Shown piece by piece: positions 25,082 to 32,939 of a stretch of DNA of 64,000 nucleotides (its first letter is position 1; the number at the start of each line of letters is the position of its first letter). Origin of the DNA: Mycobacteriales bacterium (GTDB lineage Bacteria; Actinomycetota; Actinomycetes; DATLTS01); NCBI GenBank assembly GCA_035533475.1, contig DATLTS010000035.1:18507-82506 (forward strand), read 5' to 3'. The notes below the pieces were generated by a model. That model was given only the letters and a program-made list of their open reading frames with translations. It had not been told where the DNA came from and ran no database searches. The position numbers and the translations under genes were made by a program.

Positions 25082-25992
25082 CGCCGGGTGCCGCCGAGGA
25101 GGACGACCGCGCTCGCCTCGTCAACCGGGGGGAGGGTGGCGAGCAGGTCGCCGAGGCGCTGTGAGCACACGATCCCGGCGGCGGTCATGAACGCAGAAAG
25201 ACCCAGTCCGGCGGCAGCGTCGGTCAGCCAGGTGGCCCGCAGTCGGCCCGCGTGCAGCCGCGGCAGGTCCAGCCCACCCGATAGCGAGGACACCAGCGGA
25301 GTGGTCAGGTTACGGCGGGTTTCGTTCACCCCGCCGATCAGCGAGGCGGTGCCGGCGAAGGCGGCTGCCGCCAGCAGCCGATCGTGGTAGTTGGCGCGCA
25401 CCGGCACGGCCCGCGGGCGCCGGCCGCGCACGTCGACGACGACCCCGCCCGAGCGCGGGTGCACGTCGGCGCCGGTGATCCCACGCAGGTCGGCGCCGAT
25501 CAACCCGGCTCCGGCACCCAGGCAGATCAACGCGGACAGCCGCATCCGCCGAGCCAGGGTGGGCTGCGCATCGGCCAAGCCCAGATAACCGGCGATGTCG
25601 GCACTGGTGTAAGGAACTTGGGCTTTCTCCCGGGGCAGTCGTGCCGGCGGCGGAGCCGACGGCGGCCCGACCCGGGACGCGACGAACCGTAGATTCGTCC
25701 GCCATGTGCGCCGCGCCGCCGGGGACGCCGTGGCGCAACCGGCGACGGCGAACCGTTCGATCACCGACGGGTGCAGGAGCACCTCAGGCTCGCAGCACAG
25801 CCCGACCGACACGCCGAACGCGGCCAGTTTCCCCGTCGCCCACAACAGGTTGCGGGCCCGCTCCGCGCTGGGTGGCCCGGCTGCGGCTACCACCGAGCGG
25901 GCGAACGTGATGGCCGGCTCCGGCAGCGACCATGGCCGCCACCGGTCGATCGCCGCGGCCACCGTCGGATCAAGGACCGGCAACCCGTTCAC
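25078..25992 (-). CDS. Tyrosine-recombinase-like protein, catalytic residues incomplete
   Basis: A 304-residue protein resembling a phage-integrase fold. An N-terminal helical domain covers about 1-140, then LICLGAGAGLIGADLRGITGADV (where integrases have the first catalytic Arg after a Gly). VDVRGRRPRAVPVRANYHDRLL follows, and LHAGRLRATWLTDAAAGLGLSAFM takes the place of the HxxR block. I see no obvious nucleophilic tyrosine near the C-terminus. It is probably a DNA-binding partner rather than an independent recombinase. Its stop overlaps the transposase start (4 bp), so both are made together. It diverges from the DUF6788 gene. Confidence 0.6.
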   Translation of the reverse strand: MNGLPVLDPTVAAAIDRWRPWSLPEPAITFARSVVAAAGPPSAERARNLLWATGKLAAFGVSVGLCCEPEVLLHPSVIERFAVAGCATASPAARRTWRTNLRFVASRVGPPSAPPPARLPREKAQVPYTSADIAGYLGLADAQPTLARRMRLSALICLGAGAGLIGADLRGITGADVHPRSGGVVVDVRGRRPRAVPVRANYHDRLLAAAAFAGTASLIGGVNETRRNLTTPLVSSLSGGLDLPRLHAGRLRATWLTDAAAGLGLSAFMTAAGIVCSQRLGDLLATLPPVDEASAVVLLGGTRR

Positions 25993-25993
25993 A

Positions 25994-26007
25994 CGGTCTA
26001 TATACCG
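25994..26007. promoter_or_regulatory. Inverted repeat CGGT-N6-ACCG in divergent promoter
   Basis: CGGT at 25994-25997 and ACCG at 26004-26007 flank a TA-rich centre (CTATAT). The site is immediately upstream of the recombinase-like gene (start 25992) and 29 bp upstream of the DUF6788 start. It could be the shared operator or -10 region of the two divergent units. The arms are short, so chance is possible. Confidence 0.35.
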
Positions 26008-26035
26008 TAAGATACCCTGGAAGGGGTGGATCTCG

Positions 26036-26407
26036 ATGCCGTGTCAAGGTAGAACCATGCGTCCCGACCCGGTCGCGCGAGCCGAAGCCCGGCGCATCAC
26101 CGCCGAACTCGCCGCGATCGCACGCACCGGGCAGCTCCTGCCCGGCTCGATCGGCTCCCGGCTCACCCGCTGCGGGCACCCCACCTGCCGCTGCCGCCAA
26201 GACCCCCCGCAACGCCACGGCCCGTACTGGCAATGGACCCGCAAGATAGCCGCCAAAACCGTCGGCCGATGGCTCAGCCAAGACCAAGCCGCGGACTACC
26301 AACCCTGGGTCGACAACCACCGGCGAGTCCGCGAGCTACTCACCCAACTCGAGGCGCTCGGCATCGCCACCCTTGAAAACGACCCCCGCACCGGCAAACG
26401 GCATTAG
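26036..26407 (+). CDS. DUF6788 family protein
   Basis: A 123-residue protein with the DUF6788 pattern: PGSIGSRLTRCGHPTCRCR (about residues 46-64) with closely spaced cysteines, then RHGPYWQWTRKIAAKTVGRWL and QAADYQPWVDNHRRVRELL. The Cys/His pattern suggests a small zinc-binding motif. Such genes accompany transposase-like genes in actinobacteria, often divergently as here. The ATG at 26036 follows AAGGGG; an internal ATG at 26057 would remove seven residues. Role in the element unknown, perhaps DNA binding. Confidence 0.72.
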   Translation: MPCQGRTMRPDPVARAEARRITAELAAIARTGQLLPGSIGSRLTRCGHPTCRCRQDPPQRHGPYWQWTRKIAAKTVGRWLSQDQAADYQPWVDNHRRVRELLTQLEALGIATLENDPRTGKRH

Positions 26408-26615
26408 CCCGCCAGCCCGGCCGGTGTGGATGATCACTTGTTAACCCGTGCACCGCCCCCCGACAACCCAACGAAATCCCAGGTCAAACCCTTACGTGAA
26501 GACCTCACCAACCAAATCGAGTGATCGCGGCGCTATTCGAACTGTGAGTCGCGAGCTGGACGAACTGTTGTTCGACGGAGTGTGGTGAGAGACGCGTTGC
26601 TCTCCGACAACTACG

Positions 26616-27174
26616 TCACTCGACGAACCGGCCGAGCTGCAAGCGGTGGGAGAAGTCGCTGGGATCGAACGCCTTGGGGTCGAAGGCGCCGCCCGCCCAT
26701 TCGAGCATCGAGTCGTGCTCGGGATGTGTCGGGTCGCTGATGGCGGTGAGGAAGTCGGCATAGCCCCACACGCCTCCGCAGTCCTCGGGAGGACAGGCTC
26801 GGCGTCCTGCGACGCAGGCCGGGTAGGTCGTACCCGGCGCGGCAGTGACGATCTTCTCCACCACGAGCCTGTGCTGCCAATTGTCGCCGAAGTCGTAGAC
26901 GTATTCGAAGGTCGTTCCTTCCTCGATCTACGCCCCCCAGCCGAGTCCGGCGTTCGCTCCTCGGCGGGGGACCCCAGCCCTCTCCGTCGTCGGTGCCGGA
27001 GCGGACACCGTCGATCTCGAACTCGTGCAGGTGGGAATCCCACCAGCCGAAGGCCGCTTGCAACACCTCGTGGAGCCGAAGGAGCGTGGCTGCCTCCGGT
27101 ACGAGAACCCGACGCCATACCGGCGGCTTGGTGCCAACGATCGTGGCTTTCAGTTGGTAGATCCGTCCTGGCAC
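26616..27174 (-). pseudogene. Frameshifted plasmid pRiA4b ORF-3-like gene
   Basis: The N-terminal part, from 27174, reads IYQLKATIVGTKPPVWRRVLV ... LHEVLQAAFGWWDSHLHEFEIDGV, typical of the PRiA4_ORF3 family. Near 26930 the family-like sequence moves to another frame, continuing as YVYDFGDNWQHRLVVEKIV and CVAGRRACPPEDCGGVWGYADFL to a stop at 26616. A TAG precedes the continuation in its own frame. One single-base indel explains this. The normal length would be about 186 residues. It is either a recent pseudogene or a sequencing error. Function of the family is unknown. Confidence 0.75.
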
Positions 27175-27181
27175 CGGCCCG

Positions 27182-27586
27182 TTACACCTTGAGGACGTGG
27201 AGTGCTCGGTGCGCTCTCGCCATCTGGTCGTAGTCGTCGTCCTGGGTCACCACCGGCAAGCCGAGGTCGATCGCAGTCGCGGCGATCAGCGCGTCGATGA
27301 GCTTGACCGTCCGCTGGATACCGGCGGTACGGCAATCGACCACGAGCCGAGCCCACGCCCCCATGATTGACTCGCTGATCGGGACAGGCTCCGCCGTCTT
27401 GGCGAGCGCCAGGGTGTCACCCCGGCGAGCCCGGGAGGCCGCATCGACGGCGCTTAGCACTCCTAGTTCGAGCTCGCCAATGGTGACCACAGAGACCGTC
27501 ACCCGGGCCGGCAGCTCGCCGAGTGGTCGCTCGACCTCTCGGGCGATGAACACCGAGGTGTCGAGGAGGCCGGCCGGCTCGCTCAA
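27182..27586 (-). CDS. vapC: PIN-domain toxin, VapC family
   Basis: A 134-residue PIN ribonuclease, Mg2+ dependent, expected to cleave tRNA or rRNA when free of antitoxin. The acidic residues are visible: LLDTSVFIARE (about 7-17), TIGELELGVL (about 36-45), KLIDALIAATA and VVTQDDDYDQM near the end. The start at 27586 overlaps the antitoxin stop in an ATGA. It ends six bases beyond the pRiA4b-like pseudogene start. Confidence 0.88.
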   Translation of the reverse strand: MSEPAGLLDTSVFIAREVERPLGELPARVTVSVVTIGELELGVLSAVDAASRARRGDTLALAKTAEPVPISESIMGAWARLVVDCRTAGIQRTVKLIDALIAATAIDLGLPVVTQDDDYDQMARAHRALHVLKV

Positions 27587-27825
27587 AGCTCGTCCAGGGT
27601 CTGTCCGGCGAGGCTGTCGAGATCGTCACGAAGCGCCGGGTCGGCTGCCCGTTCGGCGAGTTCCCGCCACAGATGATCACCGGGCAGCCAGCGAGCCCGC
27701 TGACCGTGGGGCACGATGTCGGCGACCGCCTCGCCGTGCACGGTGAGGACCACCCGCTCGCCAGCCCGCACGGCATCGATGACCTGACTCGTCTGATTGC
27801 GGAGTTCACGCACGCCGACCTTCAT
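27583..27825 (-). CDS. vapB: Phd/YefM-type antitoxin
   Basis: An 80-residue antitoxin. The N-terminal DNA-binding fold MKVGVRELRNQTSQVIDAV and RAGERVVLTVHGEAVADIVP are typical of the prevent-host-death family. The acidic C-terminus would wrap the PIN toxin. The gene precedes and is coupled to the toxin, the normal order for autoregulated pairs. An inverted repeat overlaps its start codon (27824-27844). Confidence 0.88.
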   Translation of the reverse strand: MKVGVRELRNQTSQVIDAVRAGERVVLTVHGEAVADIVPHGQRARWLPGDHLWRELAERAADPALRDDLDSLAGQTLDEL

Positions 27826-27844
27826 GTGCGATAGCGTAGCACAT
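27824..27844. promoter_or_regulatory. Operator-like inverted repeat at antitoxin start
   Basis: ATGTGC at 27824-27829 and GCACAT at 27839-27844 are perfect complements around nine bases. On the minus strand the right arm ends in the ATG of the antitoxin, so repressor binding would cover both promoter and ribosome site. Autoregulation by the toxin-antitoxin complex is the usual scheme for such pairs. Confidence 0.55.
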
Positions 27845-27906
27845 CGGTTCGTTCTCCCACGTCAGGATCGTGGCAGGACCGGCTGTGTCGTGGGGCGAGT
27901 CGGTGC

Positions 27907-28163
27907 CTAGGACGATCTCCAAGCCAGTGCATCGGGGCGTTCCCGCAGCTCAGCCGGGTTTGAATAGAGATCATCTTCTCCACCAGATCGCCGTATTCGA
28001 ACTCGCTCGAAGAAAAGGCTCATCCGGGAAAGTCCGTGGGTTTGAGGGTAAAGCTGCAACCCGCCGAGGTGGAAGTAGATGGCGGTCTTGAAGTGCTCCC
28101 GATTGCGGTGGCCCCGGGCGGAAACGCGGATCGCCTGGATGCGGGAGTTGAGGCCTTTCGCGC
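27907..28163 (-). pseudogene. Transposase C-terminal remnant (ISL3-like)
   Basis: On the minus strand the segment GLNSRIQAIRVSARGHRNREHF followed by YFHLGGLQLYPQTH matches the end of ISL3-type transposases, where 'G-N-x-KIQ-x-I ... NREHF ... LYP' is conserved. The upstream sequence on the minus strand contains a stop and no transposase domain, so only the last ~60 residues remain; the ~35 residues after LYPQTH are read-through. It marks an old insertion in this accessory region. Confidence 0.6.
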
Positions 28164-28302
28164 CGGCGGTGCCAGCTTCCCCCCATTGCCGCTCAGGTGG
28201 CAACGCTCCAGGAGGTGATGGGGGATCACCGCGGTGGTCTAGATGCTGCGGCCATGTCGCTATACGGGCGTGGGGCGCGACGTTCGGCCTCGGGATGCCT
28301 GG

Positions 28303-28500
28303 ATGGGTTTCGTGCCGATTCTGATCTTCGGAGCAGCTGGTGCGATCGGCTCGCGTATCCCGGGTTGGCTGGGTTGGCCTGGCTGGCTCAACCTTCTCAT
28401 CGGCCTCGTAGGATCAGTTGCAGGTTACTTCGCATCGCGCCAGGTAATGCGCTGGTACTGGAATCGCGGGCCAGCGGAAAACGCCACGGTCGGCGCGTGA
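28303..28500 (+). CDS. Small hypothetical membrane protein
   Basis: A 65-residue frame from the ATG at 28303, with two hydrophobic stretches (FVPILIFGAAGAIGSRI and LNLLIGLVGSVAGYFAS) and a basic end. A longer start at 28243 is possible. No ribosome site of good quality is visible, and I know no family for it. The base composition is less GC-rich than the housekeeping genes nearby. It could be chance, so confidence is low. Confidence 0.3.
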   Translation: MGFVPILIFGAAGAIGSRIPGWLGWPGWLNLLIGLVGSVAGYFASRQVMRWYWNRGPAENATVGA

Positions 28501-28556
28501 CCGGCATCTGCGTACCCGCACCGCAGCGCGGGGTGCCGATTCCTCACACCGTTCCT

Positions 28557-30339
28557 TTACGAGGTAGCACTTGGGACAGTGCTCCTCGGGGCGCCGCGAG
28601 CGGTCTTCGGCGTCCTGGTCGCCCGGGGAGGTGGTTCGGCCGGTCGGGTCCTCTGCCGCTGGTGCGGCTGCCCCCGGGCCTCGCTGTTTCCGGGTTCCCT
28701 GTTTCGCTGCTCGCGCAGGCCGGGCGATGCCGGCGTGGGCCGCACGGCGGAGTCGGTAGCTCTCTGTTGCCGATCCTCTGGTCGGGTCGAGTCACACCTT
28801 TCCCGTCGCCGTGCTCGCTGTGCGAGCCCGCGTCTGCCGATCACCAGGGCCGCCGCATGGTGGCCGCTCGCGTCGGGCGAGATATCGTGCAGGGCGCCGA
28901 GCCAGTGCTCGACGCCCCAACGTGATGTGTAGGCCGGGTCGACGGCGATGACGCTCAGCCCGGCGTTGGTGGCCATCTGGGTGAGCCGGTTCCGGAACTT
29001 CGCAGTCGGGATGCCCCCAACCAGGCGCCGGAAGGCCCGTCCCCGCCGGCCCCGGCCGGGGCGGCGCCCGGAGTGCTCGCGTCCCTCGGCCCGAGCCTCG
29101 GCGAAGTCGAGGTCCTCGACCACGACCGCACGGCAGCCGTTGGCCCGAGCCATGCCCACCAGTTCGGAGATGGCGGCGCGCAGGCGCCCGTCTCTGGTCG
29201 GCGCCGGCAACCCGGCCAGGTCCAGGGGGACCGTGGCCGGCGCACCCACCGGGTTGCCCGAGGCGTCGACGACAACGACAGCCAGGTGCCCGGCGTTCAA
29301 GTCGACCGCCAGGACACGATCACGGCGCACGTCGTCGAGCACCACGATGGCGGGGTCGGTCTTCCACGACGCGTCCAGGTACCAGCGGGCCCTGTCGGGG
29401 TCATAGGAGATGTCGTAGCGGACCGCCCCCGTGGCCGCCTGGGCGGCCACGTCGTCATTGCGGTAGGGGAAGCTCACCGGTGTCGACACTCGATAGCGGC
29501 CATGGGGAGCGTTGGCCAGATGGGACAGTTGTGCTGGCAGCTTCACCTCCAGCCAATGCTGGTCGGGGTGCCAGCGGATGGTCTCGTTGCCCCACGTCTT
29601 TCCCGCCTCGCCGTCCGCGGTGATGAACCACCGCGACGACTCCCACCGGCGCCGCCACCGGTGCTCGCTCAGGCCGGCTTGGTCGAGGTGGTGGCGGGTA
29701 GCGGCCAAGCGCTTCCCGCCCCGGCAGATCGACACCCGACCCGCTTCGAGACCGGAGCTGACCTCGCCGAGACGGAAACTGGAGTGCCTGGAGCCGGCGG
29801 CCCTTCTCGAAGCGCTCGGCGGTGGTCGCATATCCGCGGGTCTTACCTCGCCGCTCGCCCACCGCGACGCCAAGGCGGGCTCGGATACGCCCGATCCTGG
29901 CCCGAAGGCTGCGGGCCTCGGCGGCCAGGTTGCGCTCGGCCAGGCACCAGGCGTCCTCGGAAGTCCGGGTGATCGCACCCGCCCAACGCGACGAGCACGA
30001 TGAGGTCAGGGCGGCCTTGCGTTCCCGGCGCGACACCGCAGCACCCTTGGCGTCCAAACGGCCCTCAGCGCAGCGTCGGGCTAGGTCAGCTCCGGCCAGC
30101 GATCCCAGATGCTCCCCGAGTGCGCACAGCACCTCGGCGTCGACGTCGTCCGCCATCAAACGGGTGCGCACCCTCGCCCCGGCCGGCGGCGCCACTACGA
30201 AGGGGGCGGCGACAGTCCGCAAACGGCGGCGACGGCCCATCAGCGCAGCGCCTTCAGCACCGGCGGCAGCACGGAGAGCACGCGCCTCGCTTCGCCCAGA
30301 CAGGCCGTGGTAGTCATGGCGCGATCTTCCCACCGGCAT
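28557..30339 (-). pseudogene. tnpB: TnpB (IS607 RuvC-like nuclease) with frameshift
   Basis: TnpB is an RNA-guided nuclease ancestral to Cas12. The N-terminal part is read from 30339 to about 29780 (SLRARIGRIRARLGVAVGER ... ERFEKGRRLQAL). At the run AAA at 29776-29778 the coding frame shifts by one base and continues as FRLGEVSSGLEAGRVSICRG. The RuvC parts follow: VLAVDLNAGHLAV (Asp) and AVVVEDLDFAEA (Glu), then DPAYTSRWGVEHW and SGHHAAALVIGRR. A one-base insertion in the homopolymer explains the break. The C-terminal tail is long and low-complexity. A sequencing error cannot be excluded. Confidence 0.78.
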
Positions 30340-30937
30340 GTGACAGTGCCATCGGTCCTACGTCGTGCCCGGCGCAACGCAGCGCCTTTTCCGCCCTGTT
30401 CCTGGCCGAACGCCGCCCGTACAGGCGGGCACAGAAGCTGGTGAGCACCTCGGTCATGTCCCGGACCAGATCGTCGTCGACCTCGCCCGCGTCGAGCACC
30501 AACACGCTGCGACCCTGGGCCGACAATGCCGCCTCGACCAACTCGATGTTCATCCTCCCCAGACGATCCCGATGCTCGACGACCACCGTGGTCACCTTCG
30601 GGTCAGCGAGCAACCGGCGCGCCTTGCTGCGAGCCCCGCTCATCCCCGAGCCCACCTCCGCCTCGACGCGCTCGACTCGCCTTCCCGCCTTAGCCGCCCA
30701 TTCGCTCAGCCGGGCCACCTGCCGGTCAAGATCGGCACGCTGATCGGGAGAAGACACCCGGGCGTACAGCCCGACGCCGCCCCCACCCTTAGCCCGCGCC
30801 GCCATACCTGGGTCGTCGACCAAGATCACCCTGGCGTTGACCTGGCGAGCCGGCACCGGCAACGTCCCCGCCCGCCACCACCGATACGCAGTCTTCGGGT
30901 GCACGCCGTTCGCCCGAGCCCAATCGGCCAACTTCAC
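30314..30937 (-). CDS. tnpA: IS607 serine recombinase TnpA
   Basis: A 207-residue serine resolvase/invertase of IS607. An N-terminal MerR-like helix-turn-helix (KLADWARANGVHPKTAYRWW) precedes the catalytic domain. GLYARVSSPDQRADLDRQV contains the nucleophilic serine near residue 63. VVVEHRDRLGRMNIELVEAAL carries the conserved Arg residues. It ends 26 bp inside the tnpB start. The protein is complete, so the element might still move even if tnpB is broken. Confidence 0.9.
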   Translation of the reverse strand: MKLADWARANGVHPKTAYRWWRAGTLPVPARQVNARVILVDDPGMAARAKGGGGVGLYARVSSPDQRADLDRQVARLSEWAAKAGRRVERVEAEVGSGMSGARSKARRLLADPKVTTVVVEHRDRLGRMNIELVEAALSAQGRSVLVLDAGEVDDDLVRDMTEVLTSFCARLYGRRSARNRAEKALRCAGHDVGPMALSHAGGKIAP

Positions 30938-30979
30938 ACGATCACCCTACTACCACGAACGCCCATGAGTTACTAACTA

Positions 30980-32935
30980 CTACCATCTAGGTGAGCAGTT
31001 CTCTACCCCGCAGGGCTGGTCTTCCACGTGGGTGATCCAGGCTCGGTACATCTGCGCGTAACGGCCGCCAGCATCGACGAGTTCGGCGTGCGAGCCGGAC
31101 TCGACGATCGCCCCGTCGTCCACGACGACGATCCGGTCGGCCTTCATCGCGGTAGTGAGCCGGTGCGCGATGAGGATCGCGGTCCGGCCGTCGAGGAGAA
31201 GGTCGAGCGCCGCTTCGATCCGGGCTTCGGACCGAAGGTCGAGGTTCGAGGTGGCTTCGTCGAGGACAAGCACCCGCGGCCGGGCCAGGAACGCTCGGGC
31301 CAGGGCGATCAGCTGCCGCTCCCCGGAAGACAGCGACTGCCCCCGCTCGTGAACGACGGTGTCGACGCCGTCCGGCATCCCGGAGATCAGTTCGCTCAGC
31401 CCGACCGCGCCGACGGCGTGCTCGACCTCGTCGTCGGTGGCGCCGGGCCGGGCGAAGGCGATGTTCTCCCGCAGCGTCCCGGCGAACAGGAACGGCTCCT
31501 GGGGCACCACCCCGACCTGCTTGCGTAACGACTGAAGCGTCACCTGGCGCAGGTCGTGGCCATCGATGAGCAGACGGCCCTCGGTCGGGTCGTAGAAGCG
31601 GGATACGAGCTTGGCGAGGGTCGACTTGCCGGCTCCCGTCGGCCCGACGAAAGCCACGGTCTCGCCCGGCTCGATCAGCAGCGACACCTGCGAGATGACC
31701 GGCGTGGCCGGGTCGTAGCCGAAGGTCACGTCCTCGAACTCGATCCGACCCTCGATCGGCGGCAGGGGGGCGGCGTCCGGCAGCTCTGCGACGCTCGGCG
31801 TCGTGGCGAGCAGGGTCCGCAGCTTGACCATCGAAGCTTGGCTCTGCTGATAGGTGTTGTACTGCTGAACAAGGAGTTGGATCGGCGCGAAGAATCGGTT
31901 CAGGTAGAGGAAGAAAGCGACGAGCTCTCCGATGCTCAACGAGTGGTGCAGGACCATCTCGCCACCGACCGCGAGCAGAACCGCCTGACCCAGGTAGCCC
32001 AGGGCCTGGGTACCCGGGCCGTAGATCGCGGCGATCTGCGCCGTGTACATGTTGGCGTCCCGGTAGGCGCCGACAACGTTGCGGTGATGGATCACGTTGT
32101 GCCGTTGCCGATTGTGCGCGGTGACCACCCGCACGCCGTGGAGGCTTTCCGACAAGTCGGCTAGCACGTTTGCGATGCCGTCGCGGACCCGTTGGTAGCC
32201 ACGCTCCGACCGCGAGCGGAACCACAGGGACATCCCCGTCAGGGCGGGCACGATTAGAACCAGCGTTATCGCCGCTAGCCTGACGTTCATCGAGAACAGC
32301 AGGCCGGCGATGACCAGCATGGTCAGCACCTGCACGGCGATCTGCGCCAGCCCGTCCTGGAGTAGCTGTTGGAGATTCTCGATGTCCGAGGTCATGCGGG
32401 TCATGACGACGCCGGCCTTTTCACCGGTGTAGAAGTCGAGGCCGAGCCGCTGTAGGTGGCTGAACACGCGCACCCGCAGGTCGTTCATCACCCAGGCCGC
32501 CAGCCGCCCGGTGACCCGGGCCAGGGACCGCTGGGCCAGCGCGGTAACCACGGTCGCGAGCAGGTAGATGACCGCGACCACGACGATGGTGGCGAAGCTG
32601 TGATGGCGCAGCATGCCGTCGTCGATTCCGATGTCCACCAGCTTGGGACCGGCCTGGTTGGTGACGCTCACCAGCGCAACGAGGGCCACCGCCACGACCC
32701 CCGAACGCCAGTGCGCGAACAGGAGCCGGCGCAGGGTCAGTCCGGCTCGCTCCCTCGCGGGCTCGGAGTAGCTGAACTGCGCGGCCGGCTCCCCGTGTTC
32801 GGGTTCGCCCGCGAGCAGGGCGTCCACGCCAGGCTGCATCTCCGATGGCACCCCGGCGAACGGCAGGCCCCCGCCGGGGTTGGCCCCCGCACGCGGTCCA
32901 CCGCCGAATCCCGCGCCACCCACGTCCCAAGCCAC
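30980..32935 (-). CDS. ABC exporter subunit 2 (permease-ATPase fusion, consensus Walker B)
   Basis: A 651-residue half-transporter. A hydrophilic Gly-rich N-terminus (about 80 residues) is followed by six membrane helices and the ATPase domain. Walker A is VGPTGAGKST, the signature is LSSGERQ and Walker B is VLVLDEATSNLD with the catalytic Glu. The signature differs from consensus LSGGQ. It follows its partner by only four bases. In heterodimeric exporters the composite site made of the partner's Walker motifs and this LSSGE would be non-hydrolysing. Substrate unknown; drug or lipid export is typical of the family. Confidence 0.92.
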   Translation of the reverse strand: MAWDVGGAGFGGGPRAGANPGGGLPFAGVPSEMQPGVDALLAGEPEHGEPAAQFSYSEPARERAGLTLRRLLFAHWRSGVVAVALVALVSVTNQAGPKLVDIGIDDGMLRHHSFATIVVVAVIYLLATVVTALAQRSLARVTGRLAAWVMNDLRVRVFSHLQRLGLDFYTGEKAGVVMTRMTSDIENLQQLLQDGLAQIAVQVLTMLVIAGLLFSMNVRLAAITLVLIVPALTGMSLWFRSRSERGYQRVRDGIANVLADLSESLHGVRVVTAHNRQRHNVIHHRNVVGAYRDANMYTAQIAAIYGPGTQALGYLGQAVLLAVGGEMVLHHSLSIGELVAFFLYLNRFFAPIQLLVQQYNTYQQSQASMVKLRTLLATTPSVAELPDAAPLPPIEGRIEFEDVTFGYDPATPVISQVSLLIEPGETVAFVGPTGAGKSTLAKLVSRFYDPTEGRLLIDGHDLRQVTLQSLRKQVGVVPQEPFLFAGTLRENIAFARPGATDDEVEHAVGAVGLSELISGMPDGVDTVVHERGQSLSSGERQLIALARAFLARPRVLVLDEATSNLDLRSEARIEAALDLLLDGRTAILIAHRLTTAMKADRIVVVDDGAIVESGSHAELVDAGGRYAQMYRAWITHVEDQPCGVENCSPRW

Positions 32936-32939
32936 GCGG

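Larger units (their letters stand above)
23432..26500. mobile_element. Three-gene actinobacterial transposon-like element with possible inverted ends
   Basis: The block holds a DDE transposase-like gene, a coupled recombinase-like gene and a divergent DUF6788 gene. Near its edges are imperfect inverted 18-mers: TTCACCGAAGGGTGTGAC at 23432-23449 and the complement of TTCACGTAAGGGTTTGAC at 26483-26500 (15 of 18 identical). A third related block, GTCTTCACCGAAG, lies at 23406-23418, so the true left end is uncertain. No target duplication is visible. The three genes are intact, so the element may be active. Confidence 0.5.
28557..30937 (-). mobile_element. IS607-family insertion sequence
   Basis: A serine recombinase tnpA followed by an overlapping tnpB, both on the minus strand, is the IS607 layout. 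IS607 elements have no terminal inverted repeats and make no large target duplication, so the exact ends are not defined here; they lie in the flanks up to about 28.5 and 30.97 kb. The 3' end of tnpB and the adjoining sequence would be expected to hold the guide (omega) RNA; I could not delimit it. Confidence 0.8.

Noticed and set aside
28557..29000. Loss of the third RuvC Asp in TnpB (SGHHAAA)
   Set aside because: In actinobacterial IS607 TnpB proteins the corresponding segment often reads GHHAAA as far as I recall, so it cannot be taken as inactivation without an alignment.
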